From assembly GCA_937915835.1 (NCBI GenBank), contig CALGHA010000198.1, forward strand, positions 1 to 6,948: a stretch of DNA of 6,948 nucleotides, given 5' to 3'. Shown here one piece after another: positions 1-6,303 of this stretch. This stretch comes from an uncultured Fretibacterium sp. GTDB taxonomy: Bacteria; Synergistota; Synergistia; Synergistales; Aminobacteriaceae. The notes beneath the pieces were generated by a model that made no database searches, was not told the DNA's origin, and was given only the letters and a program-made list of their open reading frames with translations. The position numbers and the translations under genes were made by a program. Numbering within the stretch: position 1 is the stretch's first letter; every line of letters begins with the position of its first letter.

Positions 1-302
1 TGTAATTCACAATTCTCACGTTTCACGCTGTCTTCAAGCTCACGCCAAATCCATAACGCAATATTCTCCGCGCTGGGCTGAGAAATTATCTCATTGATAT
101 ATGCATGATCTAAACGAGAAAGAATTTTTTCCTTCACAATTTGCTTAAGCTCGATAAAGTCCATAATCATCCCTTCAGAATCAGGCTGACCGTCAAGAAC
201 TATTCTTAATCTATAAGTATGTCCGTGTAACTTTTCGCATTTTCCGTGATAATTAACGAGATTATGAGCGGCATCAAACGTGAAATCCTTGCTTAATAAC
301 AA
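1..302 (-). CDS. queD: 6-carboxy-5,6,7,8-tetrahydropterin synthase (QueD / 6-pyruvoyl-tetrahydropterin synthase family), 3' end missing
   Basis: The first 100 codons are visible; the end lies beyond the left edge. QueD turns 7,8-dihydroneopterin triphosphate into 6-carboxytetrahydropterin, an early cytoplasmic step towards preQ0 and queuosine. Visible motifs are FTFDAAH (residues 7-13, Zn ligand H13), CEKLHGH (22-28, with catalytic-type C22 and Zn ligands H26 and H28), LDH (64-66, with D65 and H66 of the catalytic triad) and PSAEN (76-80, with E79). The family is usually about 120-140 residues, so only a short C-terminal part is missing. The chosen start is TTG at 302-300, because GGAGG at 316-312 sits 9 bases upstream. 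The ATG at 309-307 is in another frame, reaches a stop after 11 codons and is only 2 bases from that GGAGG. This is the last visible gene of the minus-strand operon, 40 bases after the acyltransferase. FolB-like or eukaryote-type PTPS roles are less likely given the CxxxHGH motif. The family is secure and the exact start fairly secure. Confidence 0.93.
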   Translation of the reverse strand, partial: MLLSKDFTFDAAHNLVNYHGKCEKLHGHTYRLRIVLDGQPDSEGMIMDFIELKQIVKEKILSRLDHAYINEIISQPSAENIALWIWRELEDSVKRENCEL

Positions 303-355
303 TTTTCATGACCTCCATTTTTCGCCAGCAAGCATAATATTTTCACGGCCTCCAT
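302..355. repeat. Imperfect 17-base direct repeat at the acyltransferase/queD junction
   Basis: The plus-strand words ATTTTCATGACCTCCAT (302-318) and ATTTTCACGGCCTCCAT (339-355) match at 15 of 17 positions and lie 37 bases apart. The 339-355 copy contains the last three codons and the stop of the acyltransferase gene. The 302-318 copy contains the queD ribosome binding site. Both copies read on the minus strand as ATGGAGG, two variable bases flanking a T or G, then TGAAAAT. It may be the trace of a small tandem duplication, or chance recurrence of a ribosome-binding-site-like word. Confidence 0.5.
312..316 (-). promoter_or_regulatory. Ribosome binding site that sets the queD TTG start
   Basis: GGAGG on the minus strand is a full Shine-Dalgarno core. 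Spacing to the in-frame TTG (302-300) is 9 bases, while spacing to the out-of-frame ATG (309-307) is only 2. This favours TTG initiation. Confidence 0.7.
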
Positions 356-1215
356 CGTTTATGAAGCCAGAACCATAATTCCGGTCGTTTACGTATAAAT
401 TTCTCCAGAGCTTTATTGCATTCCAGCACGGCCAATTTCACGCGCTCGTCATGATTTATGCTTTTATCTTTATCCGGAAGATTAACGGGGTCAAAAAATT
501 CTATTTCGTGTTCAAACGGGGCATGACGATAAATACAAACGGGAATAATCGGAACTCCAGCGAGCATAGCCATTACAACCGGGCCGGGCATGTTCGTAGC
601 GTCTTTTCCCATGAACGGCACCATCATTCGGCCTGTTCCTGCAATGTCATTGAGAAGGGCTAAATGCATTCCGTTCTTCAACAAGCGCGCGTATTTCTGC
701 ACGGATAATTCCTTCTGCAAAAGTTCCTCCTGCGAGTTTTCCCGCATTTCATGGACGTAACGCGAAATATCCTCATCATGAAGCTCCTGCGAAACTATAT
801 TCAATTTATGTCCGTGTTTTCTTGCGTACTGAGAATACCAGCTAGAAAGAACTTCCCAATTCCCGAAATGTCCAGATAAAAATATTACGCCCTTCTTTTC
901 GGCTAAAAGCTCAAAAGCTAATTTCTCGTTATGAACTTTCTTTACCCAGTCAAAAACTTGTGAAGTGTCCCGCTGTAATGCTAAAAGCTCCGTAACTGTC
1001 CAAGCGAGATTTTCATAACACTTAGCGCGCATATCCTTTCGCCACTGTTCAGAACTATCAGGATATGCAATCTTCAAATTCTCATCAATAACTTTTGCAC
1101 GAGGCTTAATCACCTTCAGGAGGCCGGAGAAAAATTTTGCCGTAATCTTCCCCCGAACTCCTGTGTTCGCAAATGCCTCAAAGAATTTTATCGCTCGTAC
1201 TGCCGCTTTGCTCAT
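343..1215 (-). CDS. Lipid A biosynthesis acyltransferase, LpxL/HtrB (lysophospholipid acyltransferase) family
   Basis: This 290-residue protein belongs to the family that moves a fatty acyl chain from acyl-ACP onto a lipid A precursor at the inner face of the cytoplasmic membrane. The catalytic HxxxxE motif is HFGNWE (H116, E121). Further family landmarks are NDIAGTGR (189-196), VPFMG (199-203), the hydrophobic stretch MAMLAGVPIIPV after it, and a C-terminal WLHKRW (283-288) that matches the WLHRRF typical of LpxL. It is slightly shorter than the roughly 305 residues of E. coli LpxL, and I see no clear N-terminal transmembrane anchor, only a weakly hydrophobic, basic region over residues 1-37. 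The ATG overlaps the stop of the upstream glycosyltransferase gene (ATGA at 1215-1212) and the Shine-Dalgarno is weak, so coupled translation is likely. The family call is firm. Whether it acts first (LpxL-like) or second (LpxM-like), its chain length, and its exact acceptor cannot be read from sequence, so no symbol is given. Confidence 0.9.
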   Translation of the reverse strand: MSKAAVRAIKFFEAFANTGVRGKITAKFFSGLLKVIKPRAKVIDENLKIAYPDSSEQWRKDMRAKCYENLAWTVTELLALQRDTSQVFDWVKKVHNEKLAFELLAEKKGVIFLSGHFGNWEVLSSWYSQYARKHGHKLNIVSQELHDEDISRYVHEMRENSQEELLQKELSVQKYARLLKNGMHLALLNDIAGTGRMMVPFMGKDATNMPGPVVMAMLAGVPIIPVCIYRHAPFEHEIEFFDPVNLPDKDKSINHDERVKLAVLECNKALEKFIRKRPELWFWLHKRWRP

Positions 1216-1985
1216 TGCGCAATAACTTTTCTATAAAGCGTAATTATCGAATCCGTGCATTTTTCGTGTGAACGTCGAGACTTCAGGAAATGCCGGGCCG
1301 CACTGGCTAAATGTTTTCCCTTGTCGCCTAATCCTTGAGCAATAATTTTCTTGATGTTCGTATTCTCGTCGAGCAAAAAATATCCGTCAGGCCCTAAAAT
1401 TTCATCGAGATAGCCGGATTTCTTAGAAGCAATCGCAGCTCCTCTCATCGTCAAAATTCCTGCTCTCATTGCCTCGCGCGGGGTCGTCTCGTTGGCAAAA
1501 TATACTCCGCTCAAGACTTCAGGACGTAAAAGTTTGTCGGAAATGTCAACAACTTCATAGTCCCCCTTCGGAATTTCTCTCAGACCTCGCATAAATACAG
1601 CCTTCTTGACTTCCTCACTGCTTGAACCTAACGAGTCAAACACGGGATAAATTACAGCTTCTCCGCTCTTCGCTCCCTCGTTAAAGAAACGTGAAGGATA
1701 ACCGCCCCAAAATTGTGCACCGTCTAAAAGTGTGTGAACCGTACGTGAATGCATTCTGACAATTCGCCACCATGCCGGAGGATGTCCGAATAAGTGCCAG
1801 ATTTCCCGTTTAGTGAAAATATTTTTAACTCGTTCAAACGCGGCTTTGTGATGAAACTCTTTAGCGTTGATAACTTGCAAATCAATATTCTTGGAATGAC
1901 TGCGAAGAGCTTCGGCCATTTGAATTATTACCTGAGCTAAAACGTCGCTGACTGAATCCGAAATATACCAGTTACATGTATGCAT
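1212..1985 (-). CDS. Short GT-B glycosyltransferase, GT4-like (family 1), probably for an envelope glycolipid
   Basis: This 257-residue protein has a C-terminal half that reads like the nucleotide-sugar-binding domain of GT4 enzymes: REAMRAG (170-176), then AAIASKKSGYLDEIL (183-197), GPDGYFLL (198-205) and a final helix ending LYRKVI (250-255). E171 and E195 look like the two ends of the usual sugar-binding glutamate motif, but a few residues are inserted after EAMRAG, so the classical EX7E spacing is lost. The N-terminal half is much shorter than in standard GT4 proteins of 350-400 residues. A possible loop with HLFGHPP (64-70) and DGAQFWGGYPSRFF (88-101) lies there. No membrane segment or signal peptide is seen. 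The ATG is 3 bases after the tyrS stop, and the end overlaps the acyltransferase start, which suggests both act on the same lipid (inference). Donor and acceptor sugars are unknown. Confidence 0.72.
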   Translation of the reverse strand: MHTCNWYISDSVSDVLAQVIIQMAEALRSHSKNIDLQVINAKEFHHKAAFERVKNIFTKREIWHLFGHPPAWWRIVRMHSRTVHTLLDGAQFWGGYPSRFFNEGAKSGEAVIYPVFDSLGSSSEEVKKAVFMRGLREIPKGDYEVVDISDKLLRPEVLSGVYFANETTPREAMRAGILTMRGAAIASKKSGYLDEILGPDGYFLLDENTNIKKIIAQGLGDKGKHLASAARHFLKSRRSHEKCTDSIITLYRKVIAQ

Positions 1986-1988
1986 AAT

Positions 1989-3266
1989 TTATCCAATCCC
2001 TGCCATATTAAATTTTTTCCGGCCAATTCTTACAAATAAATATTTCTTACAGATTAACATATCTTCTGTTAGTTCTGCCTTCTCGTCCGAAATTTTTACG
2101 CCGTTAATCGACACTCCACCTTGACGAATTGCACGCTTAGCCTCGCTGTTACTCTCACATGCTCCCGAACTCGCTAAAACATTCACAACTCCAGCAGGAA
2201 ATTTCACGTCTTCAAGAGTTTGATACGGGACTTCAGCTTTCAACATCTCACAAGTCGCCTCATCAACTCCGGAAAAATCAATCTTGGGATTAAATAATAT
2301 CTCGCTGGCTGTGATAACTTTTTCAGCAACTTCCCGTGAGTGAACCGTCGCAGTAACTTCAAGAGCTAATTTCTTCTGGGCAATTCGATTTTCAGGTCTC
2401 GCGTTGTGTTCGTTCATAATCGCGTTAATCTCATCAATCGGAAGGAACGTGTAAAGTTTTAATAATTTCTCAACGTCTCGGTCATCCGTGTTGAACCAGA
2501 ACTGATAAAATTTATACGGGCTTGTTTTTTCCGCGTCAAGCCAGACAGCTCCGGCCTCAGTCTTCCCGAATTTCGTTCCGGATGATGTCAATAATAATGG
2601 CTGTGTCAATCCGAAAACTTCAGCTCCCGTTGTCCTCCTGATATAATCCGAACCAGCTAACAAATTTCCCTGCTGGTCATTGCCGCCCATTTGAAGCCGA
2701 CAATTGTAATTCTCGTTGAGATATTTGAAGTCCATAGCTTGAAGCAAAACGTAAGAAAACTCCGTGTAAGAAATTCCCTTTGATGGATCCTCAAGGCGTG
2801 AACGAATATATTCGCGGGCTATTAAGTTGTTGATTGAGAAATATTTTCCGACATCGTGAAGAACTTCAAGGAACGTCATCTTGCTTAACCAGTCGTAATT
2901 GTTCAATAATAATGCTGAGTTTTCGCCGCAATCAAAATTCAGAAACTTTTTCAGCTGAACTTTTACGCCCTCAATATTATGTTGAACAGCTTCAAGAGTG
3001 ATTAAGTTACGTTCTTTGCTTTTTCCTGAAGGGTCGCCGATTAATCCTGTTCCTCCTCCAGCTAAAGCAATTGGCCGATGTCCTAATTTCTGAAGCCAAC
3101 CCAGAGCCATTAAGGGGATTAAATGTCCAACGTGTAAACTGTCAGCCGTCGGGTCAAAGCCAACGTAAGCCGTAATCATCTCTTCGTTCATGACCTGAGA
3201 AAGACGCTCTTCATTCGTACACCATTCGAAATAGCCGCGTTCTCTCAGGACTTCAAAAGCATTCAT
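1989..3266 (-). CDS. tyrS: Tyrosyl-tRNA synthetase, class Ic, TyrS type with S4 tail
   Basis: This 425-residue enzyme charges tRNA-Tyr with tyrosine in the cytoplasm using ATP. The HIGH-type signature is HVGH (45-48) inside YVGFDPTADSLHVGH, and the KMSKS-type signature is KFGKT (232-236), the form typical of bacterial TyrS. Residues expected to hold tyrosine are present: Y34, D78, Y172, Q176 and D179, with GGNDQQGN at 194-201. The end (about 355-420) reads as an S4 RNA-binding domain, with an RQGGVSING stretch typical of S4. Length and domain order are normal for the family. The ATG at 3266 follows an AGGAG whose spacing of 12 bases is a little long. It is the first gene of the minus-strand set, read from the divergent gap. 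No T-box fits upstream, since the predicted leader is only about 30 bases. Identity is essentially certain. Confidence 0.98.
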   Translation of the reverse strand: MNAFEVLRERGYFEWCTNEERLSQVMNEEMITAYVGFDPTADSLHVGHLIPLMALGWLQKLGHRPIALAGGGTGLIGDPSGKSKERNLITLEAVQHNIEGVKVQLKKFLNFDCGENSALLLNNYDWLSKMTFLEVLHDVGKYFSINNLIAREYIRSRLEDPSKGISYTEFSYVLLQAMDFKYLNENYNCRLQMGGNDQQGNLLAGSDYIRRTTGAEVFGLTQPLLLTSSGTKFGKTEAGAVWLDAEKTSPYKFYQFWFNTDDRDVEKLLKLYTFLPIDEINAIMNEHNARPENRIAQKKLALEVTATVHSREVAEKVITASEILFNPKIDFSGVDEATCEMLKAEVPYQTLEDVKFPAGVVNVLASSGACESNSEAKRAIRQGGVSINGVKISDEKAELTEDMLICKKYLFVRIGRKKFNMAGIG

Positions 3267-3278
3267 GTTTTATGCACG

Positions 3279-3283
3279 CTCCT
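3279..3283 (-). promoter_or_regulatory. Ribosome binding site of tyrS
   Basis: AGGAG on the minus strand lies 12 bases before the tyrS ATG, longer than the usual 5-9. No in-frame alternative start lies nearer to it; a GTG in between (3277-3275) is in another frame and stops after four codons. Confidence 0.55.
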
Positions 3284-3302
3284 AAATTTACTTTTTGACG
3301 GT

Positions 3303-3314
3303 TATTATATAATA
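3303..3314. promoter_or_regulatory. Symmetric divergent promoter: palindromic -10 element shared by tyrS and the slt gene
   Basis: TATTATATAATA is a perfect 12-base palindrome. It gives TATAAT on the plus strand at 3308-3313 and TATAAT on the minus strand at 3309-3304. Transcription would start near 3320 rightwards and near 3297 leftwards, leaving leaders of about 34 and 30 bases. Neither strand has a good -35 box at 16-18 bases: the upstream hexamers are weak, and TTGACG at 3295-3300 is only 7 bases from the plus-strand -10. No TG extended -10 is present. This is the only promoter-like site in the 87-base gap between the two gene sets. The promoter call is an inference from the -10 match and position. 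Confidence 0.55.
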
Positions 3315-3342
3315 CTCAAAAAATTTCATTCCAGGTTTCAGA

Positions 3343-3347
3343 AAGGG
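3343..3347 (+). promoter_or_regulatory. Ribosome binding site of the lytic transglycosylase gene
   Basis: AAGGG lies 6 bases before the ATG at 3354, supporting that start. The start also gives a well-formed signal peptide. Confidence 0.65.
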
Positions 3348-3353
3348 TATTTT

Positions 3354-5306
3354 ATGCGAAAATTTTTTCACTCACTAATAATTTCGACGATAATAATTAC
3401 TTCGCTTGCCTCAAATTTATATGCTGCTCCTCTTTACGATTTATTCTGGCGGCGTTCATGGACGGAAATGGAGATGCAATTCAACTCTCTTAAGAAGAAG
3501 ACTGCTCGCGATTATTCGTTGATGGCGAATGCTTACAGGTTTCAGGAGAAATGGACGGAAGCCGCTGTAATTCTGGAGTCTCAAGCTAAAAATTTTCCCG
3601 CTTCAATTAAGCCTTATGCTGATATGACACTTTTACTAGCTTACGAGAACACTAATCAGCCGCAAAAAGCTCTGACACTCGCAGAAAATTTGTACAAAAA
3701 TGCTCCGGCAGATATTAAGTATTATGTTGCTCTTGCTCAATATCGTATCAACGACAAGCAAAAGGGAAATACTCTCACGGCTTTAACCCGAATGCTCGCG
3801 AATGCCGGGACTGACGAACGAAAAATTTTCACTCTCACGCGTTTAGTTCAGCATCCTGGAAATCGAAATAAGACCGAACACGCTTTACAACTTTTAGAAT
3901 TACAGGCAGGAAGTAAAGAGGCCGCTTCAGTCTTAGCAAGTGTGAAAAATCCCGACAATAATATTCGTGTCGCGCTCGGAGTTCATTATCACACTGTCGG
4001 CGACAACAAAAACGCTCTGGAAATTTTAAAGGGAGCAACCGGACGTAAAGCGATTTATTATCGAGCATGGGCCAATTCAAGACTTAAGAATAACAACGAC
4101 GCATTAAACTTATGGGGAGGCTTAGCAGTCAGCGGAAATTCTTACGCGTCATCATCAGTTACACGAATTGCAAGCCTTGCGAAAGATAAAGGTATGATGA
4201 ACTCATGCTTAAGAGTTCTTGAGAGAATTTCACGTGAACGACGCGGCAATGTCCAGATGAGAGCACTTCAAGCCCTCTTGAACCTGACAGCCAAAAACGA
4301 CACAGCTCGGCGCGATAATCTCGAAGCTCAGATTTTACGATCATTCCCAAATTCAAGCGTTGCATTTAACGTGATTTGGGCACGGGCATTCCGAAATCTT
4401 GACGCTAAAAATTACTCGGAAGCCGCAAAATTATTCAAACAGCTTGACGCTCCAGGTGTTACGCAATATAAACGGGCGAGAATTTTATACTGGCTTGCAC
4501 ACGCTCAGGCATTGGCCGGACAAAATCAAGCTGCCGCGAATACTACAGCACTTCTGAAACGTAAATATCCATTAACGATTTATGCATTATTGACGGGACA
4601 AAAATTAAATATTGTGAACGGGACTAATCCGAACTTGACGCTTAAACCTTCGGAGCTTGAGCAATGGGGATTTATTTATCACGCGTATTTACGGCTCTCA
4701 CGTCCAAAGGCTAACACTAGGGAACTTTACAGCGCGTTGAGATTATCGCGGTGGCTTGGGCTTGAAGAGAGTTATTCTGAGGCTAGACGGCTTGAAACTC
4801 TCATGACCTCGAACACTACACTTTATCGCGGCGATTTGGAAGCGTTATATCCAAGACCTTATAAAGCACTCGTTGACGCGGCGGCTAAACAATACGGAGT
4901 TGAAAGCAATTTTGTCTGGGCAATAATGCGTCAGGAAAGCGCGTTCAAAGTTAATGCCCGAAGTTGGGTAGGAGCAGGAGGATTAATGCAGTTGATGCCC
5001 GCAACAGCTAAGGAAGAGGCTAAACGTGCAGGACTTTCACGCTACGATTTATACAACGCAAGCGACAATATCAAGCTCGGAACGTCTCATCTCGGATGGC
5101 TCGGAAGAAATTTCGCTCGTCCTGAATACGTAATGGCCGCTTACAATGCAGGCTCCGGAAACGCTCGAAAATGGCTGAAGGAAGTCGGGAATAATCCGGA
5201 TTTAGCACGATGGATTGAGGCCGTGAAATTCGACGAAACTAACGGCTATGTTCAACGTGTCAGCGCTAATCTGGAAATTTATAGAATGCTTTATAATGGA
5301 AAATAA
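3354..5306 (+). CDS. Soluble lytic murein transglycosylase, Slt70-like (GH23), exported
   Basis: This 650-residue exported enzyme cuts the MurNAc-GlcNAc bond of peptidoglycan and leaves 1,6-anhydro-MurNAc ends. Its length is close to E. coli Slt70. Residues 1-24 form a signal peptide with basic RK, a hydrophobic core rich in isoleucine, and likely cleavage after LYA (22-24). There is no lipobox cysteine, so a soluble periplasmic protein is expected. A long helical TPR-like region fills about 45-480, with repeat-like stretches near 50-120 and 205-260. The catalytic SLT domain runs from about 500 to the end: RQES (526-529, catalytic E528), GAGGLMQLMPATA (540-552), AAYNAG (595-600) and a C-terminal FDETNGYVQRV that matches Slt70. 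All the expected motifs are intact. It is the first gene of the plus-strand set, and its end overlaps tilS by 11 bases. The Slt70-like label is preferred over MltC/MltE types because of the N-terminal repeats. Confidence 0.95.
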   Translation: MRKFFHSLIISTIIITSLASNLYAAPLYDLFWRRSWTEMEMQFNSLKKKTARDYSLMANAYRFQEKWTEAAVILESQAKNFPASIKPYADMTLLLAYENTNQPQKALTLAENLYKNAPADIKYYVALAQYRINDKQKGNTLTALTRMLANAGTDERKIFTLTRLVQHPGNRNKTEHALQLLELQAGSKEAASVLASVKNPDNNIRVALGVHYHTVGDNKNALEILKGATGRKAIYYRAWANSRLKNNNDALNLWGGLAVSGNSYASSSVTRIASLAKDKGMMNSCLRVLERISRERRGNVQMRALQALLNLTAKNDTARRDNLEAQILRSFPNSSVAFNVIWARAFRNLDAKNYSEAAKLFKQLDAPGVTQYKRARILYWLAHAQALAGQNQAAANTTALLKRKYPLTIYALLTGQKLNIVNGTNPNLTLKPSELEQWGFIYHAYLRLSRPKANTRELYSALRLSRWLGLEESYSEARRLETLMTSNTTLYRGDLEALYPRPYKALVDAAAKQYGVESNFVWAIMRQESAFKVNARSWVGAGGLMQLMPATAKEEAKRAGLSRYDLYNASDNIKLGTSHLGWLGRNFARPEYVMAAYNAGSGNARKWLKEVGNNPDLARWIEAVKFDETNGYVQRVSANLEIYRMLYNGK

Positions 5307-6303
5307 CATCCCTTATGAACTCTCGGATTATGTGTTAGCAAAATATTTTCGTTCGGCTGGTCAACGTCAAGGCTGGCTGAACGAGAATGACATTATTGCG
5401 TCGGTTTCAGGAGGCGGCGATTCGATTGCGTTATTGTGGATGTGTCGAAAATTCTTTGCTGGGAAAATTATGGCTTTGCATGTCAATCACGGAATTAGAG
5501 GCTCAGAAGCTGACGAAGACGAAAATTTTACGGCCAATTTCGCGGAAAATCTCGGCTGTGAGTTCATCAGCGTGAAAATCGACGTTCCAAATCAGCAGGA
5601 AAAAGGAGAATCCCTCGAATCAGCCGCAAGACGTTTACGACATCAGATTATTATCACGACAGCGAAAAAGTTAAACGTGAGAAATATTCTGCTCGGTCAT
5701 AATCGCGACGATTTAGCCGAAACAGTTTTATTCAACATTTTACGGGGAACAGGAATTAGGGGAAGCGTCGGCATAACGGAATTTACGGAGATTGACGGGA
5801 TAAAATTTTTCCGGCCGTTATTGGGACTTCGACGAGACTTTTTACGCGACATTCTCAGAGTTCGGGGCTTAACCTGGCGCGAAGACAGCACGAATAATGA
5901 CGATAAATACACACGAAACTTCATCAGGTTAAAACTTTTGCCATTAATCGAAGCTAACATTAACACTTCAGCCATTGAGCACCTAGCTTCATTCGGAGAA
6001 GACATGAGACGAGTTCGAGAATATGAAGATGTCCAAAGCCGTCAGCTCTTGAGTGAATGCCGCGATGATAAATATATTCTGGACAGGAAATTTTTACGCA
6101 CTCTGACTGAAGATGATATTATCCTGATAATTCGTGAGATTGGCCGGGAATTTGAGCTTAAGACTTTATCTCGCCGACGCTCTCAGGAACTCGCAAGGTT
6201 AATCCGTCAGCCTGAAAATTTCGTGTTTCAATGGTGCAGAAATTTTGATATTACAAGCATGAGGGGAAAAATTTATTTGAGGATAAACGATGAAACTATT
6301 TAA
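5296..6303 (+). CDS. tilS: tRNA(Ile)-lysidine synthetase, short form
   Basis: TilS changes C34 of the tRNA-Ile with CAU anticodon to lysidine, using ATP and lysine, so that AUA is read as isoleucine. The chosen start gives 335 residues. The PP-loop is SGGGDS (38-43). Other family blocks are HVNHGIR (62-68), ESAARRLR (108-115), GHNRDDLAET (134-143), RGTGIRG (150-156), DSTN (197-200) and RNFIR (207-211), followed by a helical region. This is far shorter than E. coli TilS (about 430) and near the compact Aquifex type, so the C-terminal tRNA-binding extension appears reduced. The frame is open back to an ATG at 5248, but that start would lie deep inside slt and add 16 unrelated hydrophobic residues. 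The ATG at 5296 overlaps slt by 11 bases and has only a weak Shine-Dalgarno, as expected for coupled translation. Identity is near certain; the start is likely. Confidence 0.96.
   Translation: MENNIPYELSDYVLAKYFRSAGQRQGWLNENDIIASVSGGGDSIALLWMCRKFFAGKIMALHVNHGIRGSEADEDENFTANFAENLGCEFISVKIDVPNQQEKGESLESAARRLRHQIIITTAKKLNVRNILLGHNRDDLAETVLFNILRGTGIRGSVGITEFTEIDGIKFFRPLLGLRRDFLRDILRVRGLTWREDSTNNDDKYTRNFIRLKLLPLIEANINTSAIEHLASFGEDMRRVREYEDVQSRQLLSECRDDKYILDRKFLRTLTEDDIILIIREIGREFELKTLSRRRSQELARLIRQPENFVFQWCRNFDITSMRGKIYLRINDETI
6279..6283 (+). promoter_or_regulatory. Ribosome binding site of the coiled-coil gene, inside tilS
   Basis: GAGGA lies 6 bases before the ATG at 6290. It is the best-spaced Shine-Dalgarno of the plus-strand set after that of slt. 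It argues that the coiled-coil gene really starts here rather than being a fragment of a longer frame. Confidence 0.7.

Noticed and set aside
451..663. 70-codon open frame on the plus strand.
   Set aside because: It is fully antisense to the acyltransferase gene, with a composition explained by the complementary codons and no recognisable domain.
3295..3300. TTGACG as a -35 box for the slt operon.
   Set aside because: It is only 7 bases from the plus-strand TATAAT, and the stretch 17 bases downstream is a run of A with no -10 match.
3835..4365. Two open frames on the minus strand (3835-4080 and 4159-4365).
   Set aside because: Both are antisense to the slt TPR-like region and have no ribosome binding site, motif or operon context.
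5217..5233. A third copy of the GGAGGCCGTGAAAAT-like word.
   Set aside because: It is in frame as Glu-Ala-Val-Lys within the conserved end of the Slt domain, so coding constraint explains it.
5248..5295. Upstream in-frame ATG as the start of tilS, adding 16 residues.
   Set aside because: It lies deep within slt, has no good ribosome binding site, and the added residues do not look like the TilS N-terminus. ATG 5296, next to the slt stop, is the better choice.
5387..6005. Open frames within tilS (5387-5575 on plus, 5697-6005 on minus).
   Set aside because: They overlap the conserved TilS motifs in other frames and show no protein family features.
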